A stretch of 64,000 nucleotides of DNA from the NCBI RefSeq assembly GCF_026262505.1, contig NC_067206.1, forward strand, positions 39,941,660-40,005,659, written 5' to 3'. The position numbers and the translations under genes were made by a program. This DNA comes from Trichomonas vaginalis G3 (Eukaryota > Parabasalia > Trichomonadida > Trichomonadidae). Below are positions 51,445 to 59,700 of the stretch, one piece after another (the stretch's first letter is position 1; each line of letters begins with the position of its first letter). The notes under the pieces were generated by a model. The model was not told the DNA's origin, did not search any database, and saw nothing but the letters and a program-made list of their open reading frames with translations.

Positions 51445-51669
51445 ATGAGCTTGTTCTTGAAGGTCATTCATGATGAAATAACTGTTGTAGAAGATGTTAG
51501 CAATTGTTCAGACATTTTGAAGCGTATAGATGAGATAAGAAAGAAGTTAGATAGACCGCAAAGCGGTGAGGGCGAAGCCCGTGAGCACGCTTATGTTTCA
51601 TTGACTTTCTCCAGTAACGAGAACTTTTATGAGATAATATTGAAAAGAGATGATTTTAATATGGGGTAA
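51445..51669 (+). CDS. Polinton 74-residue protein (unknown)
   Basis: Starts directly after the stop of the penton-like region. Helical head, then DRPQSGEGEAREHAY encoded by an in-frame twin-hairpin element, then a strand-rich end (AYVSLTFSSNENFYEIILK). The hairpin peptide makes up about one sixth of the protein, so the ancestral protein was probably shorter. It stops immediately before the next ATG. Confidence 0.55.
   Translation: MSLFLKVIHDEITVVEDVSNCSDILKRIDEIRKKLDRPQSGEGEAREHAYVSLTFSSNENFYEIILKRDDFNMG
51556..51580. repeat. Twin-hairpin element inside the 74-residue gene
   Basis: CCGC-AAA-GCGG at 51556-51566 then GGGC-GAA-GCCC at 51570-51580, in frame (SGEGEA peptide). Inverse orientation relative to the fibre-gene copy but same sense with respect to its gene. 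Confidence 0.8.
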
Positions 51670-52197
51670 ATGGTAGCTTGGGCAGCTTTAGGCGCAATGG
51701 GAACAAAAGCATTAGCATTTGGAGCAAAAGCACTTGGAGCTTATGACGCAGTAAATAAAATGAGTGGAGGAAGGGTTTCGAAGACATTAGATGCAAATAA
51801 AGGAAAGATTGGAGGCTGGGTTGCAAAGAAGTTAAGATTAAATAAAATAGGGCTCATAAATAAAGCATCCAATTTGGTTGCGACTAAGTCAGAAAATGCT
51901 TTAGGAAAGGACGATGAGTTTGCAAAACACGCAAAAGACTTTAATGACCAGATGAAAGGTGAAACAATGCATTTAAATGGAGTCGATGGAACTAAAGAAA
52001 ATGTTTCTTCTCCACCAGTAGTTCTTCCGTATGGTCCCTATGGAATGTATGGAAACTCTTACGAAAGACCATTTGACCCATTGACTGGTGGAAGTAACTG
52101 GTATCATTACGGCCGAAGAAGAAAGACAGTCAAGTTGGAGACAGATGTTAAGAAAGCAACTAAAAAGAAATCAAGGAAGAGAGTTATAAAGCAATGA
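51670..52197 (+). CDS. Polinton Gly/Ala-rich, basic-tailed protein (unknown)
   Basis: 175 residues. The hydrophobic Gly/Ala-rich N-terminal helix (WAALGAMGTKALAFGAKALG) could be membrane-active, the middle is PYGPYGMYG-rich, and the C-terminus is very basic (KKATKKKSRKRVIKQ). The layout recalls adenovirus core/membrane-lytic proteins such as pVI, but similarity is only in style. The start codon abuts the previous stop, implying co-transcription. The last codons lie in the right inverted repeat. Confidence 0.6.
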   Translation: MVAWAALGAMGTKALAFGAKALGAYDAVNKMSGGRVSKTLDANKGKIGGWVAKKLRLNKIGLINKASNLVATKSENALGKDDEFAKHAKDFNDQMKGETMHLNGVDGTKENVSSPPVVLPYGPYGMYGNSYERPFDPLTGGSNWYHYGRRRKTVKLETDVKKATKKKSRKRVIKQ

Positions 52198-52205
52198 ATT
52201 CAACA

Positions 52206-52251
52206 GGGTAGAAAAGAGGTTAGAAATTGGGTTAGATCTAACCTTCTACCC
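52206..52251. repeat. 46-bp nested palindrome, copy 4
   Basis: Right-end counterpart of copy 1, one base different in the part I compared. Confidence 0.85.
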
Positions 52252-52353
52252 TAAATTTATTTTTGTGCTATGTTTTCATACGTGTGAGGGTGGTGATATC
52301 ATTAGCTTTTAAGTTTATTTTTTAAAATTATTTTTTATTTTAATTTTATATAA

Positions 52354-52638
52354 ATGACAGAACAAAAGCAACTCATACAAATCAAAACATATAACAAACA
52401 TACATTTAAACATTTATTCTTCCTTCCTGAGTATAACATGTTCTTTACACTTCATCCTAGACCAGTTGACTATACACTGACTGTTTATAAAGATTGTCAT
52501 GGTAGTTTTATAAAAACTTATGATGATGAAGGTAAGTTAACAAGACTATTCATTTCAAAACTTGAGAAACTTTATGACTTCAAGTATGACTACAATAGAG
52601 TTAACATTGACGATGAAGATATTGAAGAAAATTTATGA
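52354..52638 (+). CDS. Polinton terminal-repeat gene, copy 2 (unknown)
   Basis: Identical 94-residue product to 31876-32160, again reading outward toward the element end. See that entry for sequence traits. Confidence 0.7.
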   Translation: MTEQKQLIQIKTYNKHTFKHLFFLPEYNMFFTLHPRPVDYTLTVYKDCHGSFIKTYDDEGKLTRLFISKLEKLYDFKYDYNRVNIDDEDIEENL

Positions 52639-52834
52639 GAACGTTTATTTTTTCATTAGTGAGTTCGTTAGTGAGGTGAAATGGTTGGCGGCTTTGTAAA
52701 TATTTAAGGTTAAGTTAGTTTTTGCGTTCATGTTGTAAAATATACGTTAGCGGTTTCGTAAAGTGTCAAACCGTTATCTTGGGTAAGGTGGAACGCAGTG
52801 CCGCTGTACCCAACATAGTTTTACTAACTACTGC

Positions 52835-53463
52835 CTTTTTCTAATATATCATGATTTTTCTTTTTCTATCCACCAAAAATATAAAGGTAGGCTATCTTTT
52901 TAATGATTTTGTTTTTACTTTCCTTCTGCGGACGATATTGAAAACATATTTTTTTGACAAGATTTATAAAAACAAAAACAATGGAAATATAAGAACAATC
53001 ATGTTCGTTATTCGAGCTAGAAATCAACGTTTACAATCAAGAATTCAATATCGTTTTTATATTATTCAATGAAAATCAAATCCGACGGTTTTAAAAATTT
53101 TGAATTCTCAAATTCATAATAGTTGTCACTTTTAGAGATTTTAAAAACCTATCAATTGTAACGATAGTTTTTCAATATATTTGATATCACAAACATTTAC
53201 TATATCAATAATACATATGAGTATTTCTATAGCTTCTCAAAACTTTGCTGTTAATTGAAAGGCCTTTTTAATTTTTGAGATTATATGTCAACTGGAGTGA
53301 AAAACTTTCAACGATATTTGATGCAAAAGTTACTTAATTTTTTTATTCTTTACTACCTTGCATTATTGAAGATATAGATTGTATTATTCCGATTTTAAAA
53401 TTTTGGAATCTGAATTAGTAAATTTTGTGTGCACGCACTTTAGCTAACTAATACTTTAATAAA
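52835..53463. other. Host spacer right of the Polinton
   Basis: Begins with the last bases of the interrupted IBD gene (CTTTTTCTAA), then AT-rich DNA without a convincing gene. Confidence 0.5.
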
Positions 53464-53997
53464 ATGTTGTGTGATATTAGCTGGAAAATTATAACTTGTG
53501 GTAGAACACCTCTTCAATATGCATTTGAATCCTATTTTTTTAAACGATTATTTCAAACAATTTTTATCATGAACCAAAATAATAATCTTGACCTGATTAA
53601 TAAGAAACTTGATATGATTATACAGCGATCAGCAAATATAAATGCTAAGTTAGACAATATAGAAGCAGAAAAGCGACGCCAAAAGCCTTCGGAATTTATA
53701 TCTTCAACAACTACTACAACTCAAAGCTATTCTCCAAAGAAAACATCACAAACGATTAAAACACCAAATACTTATGCAATTTATGAAATGGAGACAACTA
53801 GAACCCCAACTCCTAGAAAATACATTCCAAAAGAAGAAAAATACATTGACAATGAAGAACTTTCATCGAATGTATTACTTGAACTATTTAATTCAATTAA
53901 AGATCTCCGAAATCAAATTGCAGAAATTGCTCATACTCAAATCGAAATGAAAAGTGAAATAAACATGTTAAAAATGGCCAAAAAGCAGCCATACTGA
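53464..53997 (+). CDS. Small coiled-coil/low-complexity protein (unknown)
   Basis: 177 codons from the first ATG. A second ATG at 53569 (MNQNNNLDLINKKLDM) is a likelier start, because the first 35 residues look unlike the rest and TTTTTATC precedes the second ATG. From there: a coiled coil (~1-40), a Ser/Thr/Pro-rich linker (SSTTTTTQSYSPKKTSQ, TRTPTPRKY), and a second coiled coil (LLELFNSIKDLRNQIAEIA) ending KMAKKQPY. Possibly a small scaffold; no family recognised. Confidence 0.6.
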   Translation: MLCDISWKIITCGRTPLQYAFESYFFKRLFQTIFIMNQNNNLDLINKKLDMIIQRSANINAKLDNIEAEKRRQKPSEFISSTTTTTQSYSPKKTSQTIKTPNTYAIYEMETTRTPTPRKYIPKEEKYIDNEELSSNVLLELFNSIKDLRNQIAEIAHTQIEMKSEINMLKMAKKQPY

Positions 53998-54357
53998 TCT
54001 TGCTTTCTAAAATAGAATGATTTTGAGCCAAATAAGAAAACTCTTTCGAATCAAGCGCATTTTCCTACAACATTTGCTATCTTTCTTTTATGAATTTCCA
54101 TGGTTTTCATTAGAGAAATAATACATTAATTCTAAAAGATATCAAACCGACCTACAAGAATCGGCACTCCTTACCAAGCGCTTAAACAAGCAGTTATCAA
54201 AAATAGTTAATTTCTAAGTTTGGATTTCCTTTAAACGTAACATTAACTCTGTTTTGTAATTTTTTTGTAATGATTAAAGTTAGATAATAAATGTATGAAG
54301 ATGAAAACATATATTTTTACAATAAGCCTTTACTATTAAAGTAAAGTTGTTCTAAAA
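53998..54357. other. Spacer between convergent small genes
   Basis: About 360 bp, AT-rich; nothing recognised except the structured element at its right end. Confidence 0.4.
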
Positions 54358-54448
54358 GGATCTAAAATTTCGGAGATAAGCCATAAGGCTAAAAAAGCAC
54401 CATTGGTGATTAATTAGCAAGCAAATTTCCGAAATTTGCCTTAGATCC
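54358..54448. ncRNA. Candidate structured RNA / 3' UTR hairpin
   Basis: 91-nt foldable segment: GGATCTAA pairs with TTAGATCC at the ends (8 bp), then AATTTCGGA pairs with TCCGAAATT (9 bp, one 4-nt bulge). Two small hairpins lie inside (AGCC-ATAA-GGCT, CACC-ATT-GGTG). The right arm alone is also a near-perfect palindrome (GCAAATTTCCGAAATTTGC), so two folds compete. It begins immediately after the stop codon of the minus-strand gene at 54449, so it may be a 3' end signal rather than a separate RNA. Confidence 0.35.
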
Positions 54449-54736
54449 CTATTGAGCTGAATTATCCGGATCAAAAAAGAAAGAATTAAAGAAAAAGCCA
54501 TCCAAGTCATCAGGATTCAATTCTTGATTGTAATCAACAGTAGGAGATAAATTGGGAACAGAAGGAGATAAATTAGGAACGGTAGGAGTTTCAATGCCTG
54601 GATTTTGGTTGGTGGATCGTTTTTTACTTCGCCGAATGGTATAGGATGGTATTTCTACGTCTTTTGTAGTTAGTGTTCCATCATCTCTCACAAAGTAGAT
54701 AGTTTTGAGACTATACAGTTTTGGTGGACGCACCAT
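54449..54736 (-). CDS. 95-residue protein with PNLSP repeats (unknown)
   Basis: Head with strand pattern (LYSLKTIYFVRDDGTLTTK), basic patch (RRSKKRSTNQ), two copies of the VPNLSP motif, and an acidic/aromatic end (LNPDDLDGFFFNSFFFDPDN) that resembles a transactivation-type tail. No family recognised. It stops directly before a strongly structured segment. Confidence 0.5.
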   Translation of the reverse strand: MVRPPKLYSLKTIYFVRDDGTLTTKDVEIPSYTIRRSKKRSTNQNPGIETPTVPNLSPSVPNLSPTVDYNQELNPDDLDGFFFNSFFFDPDNSAQ

Positions 54737-55502
54737 TAAAAAATGATTATAAAAAATTTTGAAATAGTTTAGTCGGTTTTTGCATTTTTAAAATTTTAGT
54801 CACCTTTCTCCTTCCAAAGTGAAAAAAATTGTTTAAAATATAAAAATAATTTTTATTCGCATAGGCGACAAACAAGGATTTATAAATAAATAATGGGGCT
54901 TTGAGTATTGATCTGAATTGAATCAGATAATTAGCCGTAAAAAATCTTCTAATAACGATTTCTCATGCATGAAAATAACATTTAGGAAAAATTTTATTTT
55001 GATAACTTTATCTCGGATCAAAAATTTTTTCAAAAAAAAACTCGAAATGTAATCCATTGACTTAGATGAATATTTTATTTAATCCTAAATTTTTCTTAAA
55101 ATTTTTGAATAAAAATTTGAAAATGAATTACACTTTTCAAAATTTTCATAAAAAAATCTGGGGTGAGATAAAAATTCGATTAAGACAAGACTTCTTATAG
55201 AATAGTGCAGTCACTTAGTTCACCTTCAATTTACCTACAAATGAATAGAGTGAATACTATCAAAAAGACTTCAATTTGATTATTTGAACTATCGATTTCA
55301 AGGAAAATTAACTCTTGAAGACTTGTGTCATATGAAGTCTGGCCGACAATTTTGACACAGTGCTGTTTTGACATGCATAAAGTCAATGCAAACTATTCGA
55401 GAAATCATAAAATTGTTAAATACCAAGCTTATCATTCTCTCATTAGTGTTAGAAAAATAAATTAAAATAAAAAAAATATAATTTTAAACAAACAAAAATG
55501 GA
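54737..55502. other. Gene-free AT-rich spacer
   Basis: About 770 bp with long A/T runs. No gene or repeat recognised. Confidence 0.45.
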
Positions 55503-56615
55503 TTATTCACCATATATATCATTCCATAGTCTTTTAATTGCTGTGTCTTGACCATAAAGAACTTGTGTCACCTGGCTCAATTGTCTCTTTATTTGGCGAA
55601 CTTCATCGAGTAAAGAGTCGAGCAAAGCTTCGTCGCCTTCTTTGAAAGGGGTTATAAGCGATATTATTTCTCCCATTTCATTTTTTGGTGCGGGAGGGGC
55701 AATCAGCAAATTTAATTGTTTTTCAAGACTATTTAGCTTAAATTTCAGGTCTGTTGCAAAATTGGGTGCAATCATTGTTGCTTCTAGAACTGTTAATCTT
55801 TCTTTGATAGTTTCTCGGTCAAGTGGAGGGAGAGAATCATCAAATGGAATAAATACAGGATTTTTCCAAGTAAATGTTAAATCTGGCTGGTGTATGAATT
55901 CAATAAAGTCATCTTCTGTTCCTTTTTCAAATAACTGAACAATCTTTTTAGCTTTCGTATCATTGTTAAAAAATGTAATATCCTCTTCATTTAAGTACTT
56001 TAATGATGAACACGCAGTTCTCACAATCTCAGTGAAATTGATTTTTTCGCCAGTTGTCGGAATTGGTATGTTTAATTCTTGCAATTTGGGTAAAAATCGT
56101 AAAAACTTGACATCAGATATGTATTTTATCGCTGTATTAGAAATGTTTAGATATTCTAACTTCGTCAGTCCAGAATTTTCAATAAAAGATAAAGACTTGA
56201 TCGGATTATCGGATAAATCAATAGATTGTATGTTCCTAGGGAAGCAAGGTTGAATTTTTTTGATTGCGTTGTTTGAACACTGAAAAACTTGAAGTTCTGT
56301 CATTGAAAAGATAAAGTCTATTGATTTTATTTGATTGAAAGAGCAATCCAACTCAACAAGATGTGTTAATGCAGCTAGTGGAGTGAGATTTGTAAATTTA
56401 TTATGTGATATTGTTAAAAATCTGAGGTTTAAAAACTGATTCATTACCGGAAGTTCTGATATTTGATTAAATGACATGTTAAGATTAGTTACTACGTCTG
56501 GATTGACAATATTTGGTATTTCAACTAAGTTTTGTTGAGAGCAATTGATTGATTCCTGTTGCATAACTTTTTTTATTTTGTAAAATCTCAGAATTTTAAA
56601 CGTTAGCAAATTCAT
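55503..56615 (-). CDS. Leucine-rich-repeat protein with C-terminal coiled coil
   Basis: 370 residues. LRRs of the SDS22-like/short type occupy ~30-190 (VTNLNMSFNQISELPVM, LRFLTISHNKFTNLTPLAAL, LVELDCSFNQIKSIDFIF, LEYLNISNTAIKYISDV). A linker is followed by helices and a coiled coil at ~300-365 (LLDEVRQIKRQLSQVTQVL). Two ATGs are possible (56615, or 17 codons later at MQQESINCSQQN); the longer is reported. Cytosolic scaffold, perhaps. It lies downstream of the giant LRR gene on the same strand with no obvious operon link. Confidence 0.8.
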   Translation of the reverse strand: MNLLTFKILRFYKIKKVMQQESINCSQQNLVEIPNIVNPDVVTNLNMSFNQISELPVMNQFLNLRFLTISHNKFTNLTPLAALTHLVELDCSFNQIKSIDFIFSMTELQVFQCSNNAIKKIQPCFPRNIQSIDLSDNPIKSLSFIENSGLTKLEYLNISNTAIKYISDVKFLRFLPKLQELNIPIPTTGEKINFTEIVRTACSSLKYLNEEDITFFNNDTKAKKIVQLFEKGTEDDFIEFIHQPDLTFTWKNPVFIPFDDSLPPLDRETIKERLTVLEATMIAPNFATDLKFKLNSLEKQLNLLIAPPAPKNEMGEIISLITPFKEGDEALLDSLLDEVRQIKRQLSQVTQVLYGQDTAIKRLWNDIYGE

Positions 56616-56759
56616 GATCTATGGAGTTATAACGATTACAAGCTAATATAACTCCATAATTTAAAGAAGTAACGTAAAGCATCATGTCCACCAACAATTC
56701 ATTCATATAAAAAAATATAACATTTAATTAAACAAAAATACCGAATTAAATAAAAAAAG

Positions 56760-59700
56760 TTATTCTTCAGTGGCAGAAGCAATTCTTGCTTTCAAAGATT
56801 TTCCAAATCTTGAGTCTGGAGGCTCTCTTCTATTACTTGAAGATGATGTTGATTCCTTATTTTCTGAGTACTCCTCGTCATCCGGATTGAAGTGGGATAT
56901 GATGGATCTTGTCCTGTACTGGCTCTCTACCGAAACGAGTTCTGTATTCAAAGCTGCCCTGGACAGCAACGGGTTGATTTTGATTCCTCTGTAAGCCTTA
57001 GTTCCTTGGTTGATGGAAGACAAAACTGAGAGAACACTTGACTTGAAGCTCTCGACATTCATTGAATTCTGTTCTGCTTTCACTTCCTCGTCCTCCTTTT
57101 CTTTTTCCTCAATTATTTCCTCCTCCTCTTCTTCTTCTTCTTTGTTGGCCATGTCGTACAGCAAAATGTCGTCTGAGTCGACTTCTTCGTCAGCGCAGCA
57201 ACATACGCAGTGGCAGCACTTGCAGTGTGCCTTGCACAGGTAGTATAGAGTGACAATTATCACGATGATTACAATAAGAATGAGGACTATTCCGAGCACA
57301 GCACTGAGAACAGAGCCGCTTTTAACAAGGTTGAATGTTATGCAGTCGCCAACAATTAAGATGGCCAAGTTGCTTGATTTAGCGACGATTTCGGCAACAT
57401 TTTCACTTAATGCAACAAATGGAAGCAGAATGACTTGGAGACCGGCCATTCCAGACATTACAGCAGTTGATGCGATCGCTTTGATCACTGCTGTGGGAAC
57501 GAAAGATGAAATTAGGAGATAAACAAGTTTCTCAATCATAGAAAATACTTTGCTGAATCTGTTCTTCCTCTTGTACGCGTTGTACAGGTAAGATGCAGCA
57601 TTCTCGTACTCCATAGCTGCTGTTGCATAACTTGTTTCGATGTCTTTCTCTGACTTTTTCAGTGAAATTTCATCCAAAAACGTATCTTTTCCTTCCTTCT
57701 TTAGTTTCTTTACTTCCTTCTTCTTCTCCTCGAGCTGCTTGAGTCTGACATCAATTCTGTAATTGAGATCTATCTCATGAACACCTTTTCTGATCAGCTG
57801 GATGAAGAAGATTGGGAATCCGATCGCATAAACAAGTCCGAAAATGAATGAAACAATTGTAACAATTGTCAAGTCGCTTATTGACTTGAAGCAGACCAAA
57901 TCAGAGAATGCCTTCGAGTGATTGTCTGTGCAAGTGAATGTGTCGACGAAGCTCTTGCAGACCGGGAAGTAGAGAACTGTGAGGATGAAAAGTGCGAATC
58001 TCTTCTTGAACTTCATTGCTCTGAACCACATGACAGGGCTGTCGCTGTTCTTGTGATAGTGGTGGCCGAGGTATCCGACAAAGATGCAAATAATCACAGA
58101 CAGGACGCTCAGAACAGTCATCCATGCGCACTGATTATTTGTTACTTTACTGTGTTGGATCGATGTGTTGATGTCCATCAGAAAAGAGAGGCCGGCGGAG
58201 AAAAGCAGCAAGCAGATGAATAGCCACAGAACGTACAGTCGGAACATTTTGTACCGCTTCGTGAACAGCGTGTGCCAGTAGTCTCTGTTCGGTTGGAAAT
58301 GGTACAGGGAGTAAACTAAAATTGGTATGAAAATATATAAGAAGTATGAAATGTATTGGTACCAGTCGGGAATTTTGATGTCGAGAAGATACTTGAGGAA
58401 GCTCAAATCGATGGTAAAGATCCAGCTCAGCCACCAGAAGTACTTGAATATCTCTGGCCAGACAACATATCCGATGAGAGAGATAATCAGTGAAAGAACT
58501 TGTTGGAATGTGATGAAAATCTCCCATTTCATCATCATTGTGCCGTATTTAACAGCATATTCTGCAGTAGTTTTGATTGTGTCGATAGTTTGGTTCCTGT
58601 CGTCTTTATCGAGGTATTCAGCAGCAACTAAAGCACCGTCAATGATGATGTCCTCTGCTGCAGAACTTCCTGCTGTCTTTCTGATGTTTTTGTCTGCATT
58701 CATTCTCTGGTCGATCGTAACGATGTTTCCATCGATAGTCTGAAGATCTGGGACGTTGAGGATGAGCATGTACCTGTACTTGTCGATCTCAGTGCACGGA
58801 TTGCCTTTGAATGTGATGCTTTTTGGAGAAAGAATCGAAAGAGGGGAAAGGAGGGAAGCGAATTTCTGAGAGTCAATGTTCTTATTCGACAGGTCGATGT
58901 CGTGGATGTGGTTCGGGTTGTACCACTGAGTAATCTGCTGGAGATCTTTCAGAGCGTTCAGATCCTTCGATTTCAGAGGGAATGGATTGCCACAGTAGTC
59001 GATATCGGCCAGGCCTCTAAGAACTGCACAGATGTAGTCGACATAAAGCAATGGATCCTTCGTGTCGCTTTTGTTTGCCGTACTGAGCCTCATGAAGAGT
59101 CTTTCCAAGTTTGGAAGTATCGACAGCTCTTCCCTGATCTCTTCGATTGAATCTATCTCGTTCTCTGAGATATCTAAGTCTCTCAGGTTTTTCAGTTTCT
59201 GCAGGCCCTGTTTTGAAAGGTGCCTGATTCTGTTCTTGGAGATATTGAGCGTCGTGAGGTTTGTGCAGCACTGGATGATGGAGAAGTTCATTAGTTTGAG
59301 ATTTGATATGTAGATTGACTTCGAATTCTGCCACTTCTCCGACTGGTTGTAGAGCAAATACTCTGTTCTGAATGACTCCGCAATTTCTTCGTTTGAAGTT
59401 TGGTGCTTGATTATCTCTACTTTGTCATCAATTGTCAGGTAGTGGTCGTTGACTGTCTGCAGATTGTTCCTGACGTCTGCAATCTTCTCGTAAAAAAGAA
59501 GGAATTCTTTCCAGTCGCCTTTCTTCTGGCAAATAGGATTGTCATCAACCTTTAGATACTTGAGGTTGTGCAATGTTCCCAAATACGGACAAATAGTGTT
59601 GTGGTCGATTTTGTTCTTGGAAATGTCCAAGTACTCCAAGTCGTTGCAGAGGTCCAAGCCGCCGTTTGTTATGCTTTCCGTTGTCAACCTGTTGTCAGAC

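Larger units (their letters stand above)
31685..52829. mobile_element. Polinton/Maverick element (fossil virus-like DNA element)
   Basis: 21,145-bp element with terminal inverted repeats of about 655 bp (31685-32341, 52173-52829) and a 5-bp target duplication ACTGC (31680-31684, 52830-52834). Tips are AGTTAGTAAAAC. The ends pair without gaps and differ at only a few positions, so insertion is fairly recent. Parts: polymerase B, retroviral-type integrase, packaging-type ATPase, double-jelly-roll-like capsid region, two penton-like proteins, fibre with tail-collar end, KilA-N protein and about a dozen unknown small genes. I recognised no adenovirus-like protease. The overall set is nearly complete, but about four genes look broken, with an estimated five to eight breaks in all. 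Confidence 0.93.
52173..52829 (-). repeat. Polinton right terminal inverted repeat
   Basis: Pairs without gaps with 31685-32341 (a position and its partner always sum to 84514). Confidence 0.93.

Noticed and set aside
52851-53072. Short plus-strand open frame right of the Polinton
   Set aside because: AT-rich Phe/Lys/Asn content with no homology or start signal; likely chance.
54358-54448. tRNA gene
   Set aside because: Ends pair like an acceptor stem but there is no anticodon arm, T-loop or internal promoter box pattern.
57901-58527. Extra minus-strand frames within the giant LRR gene
   Set aside because: Out-of-frame shadows of the membrane region; no start context.
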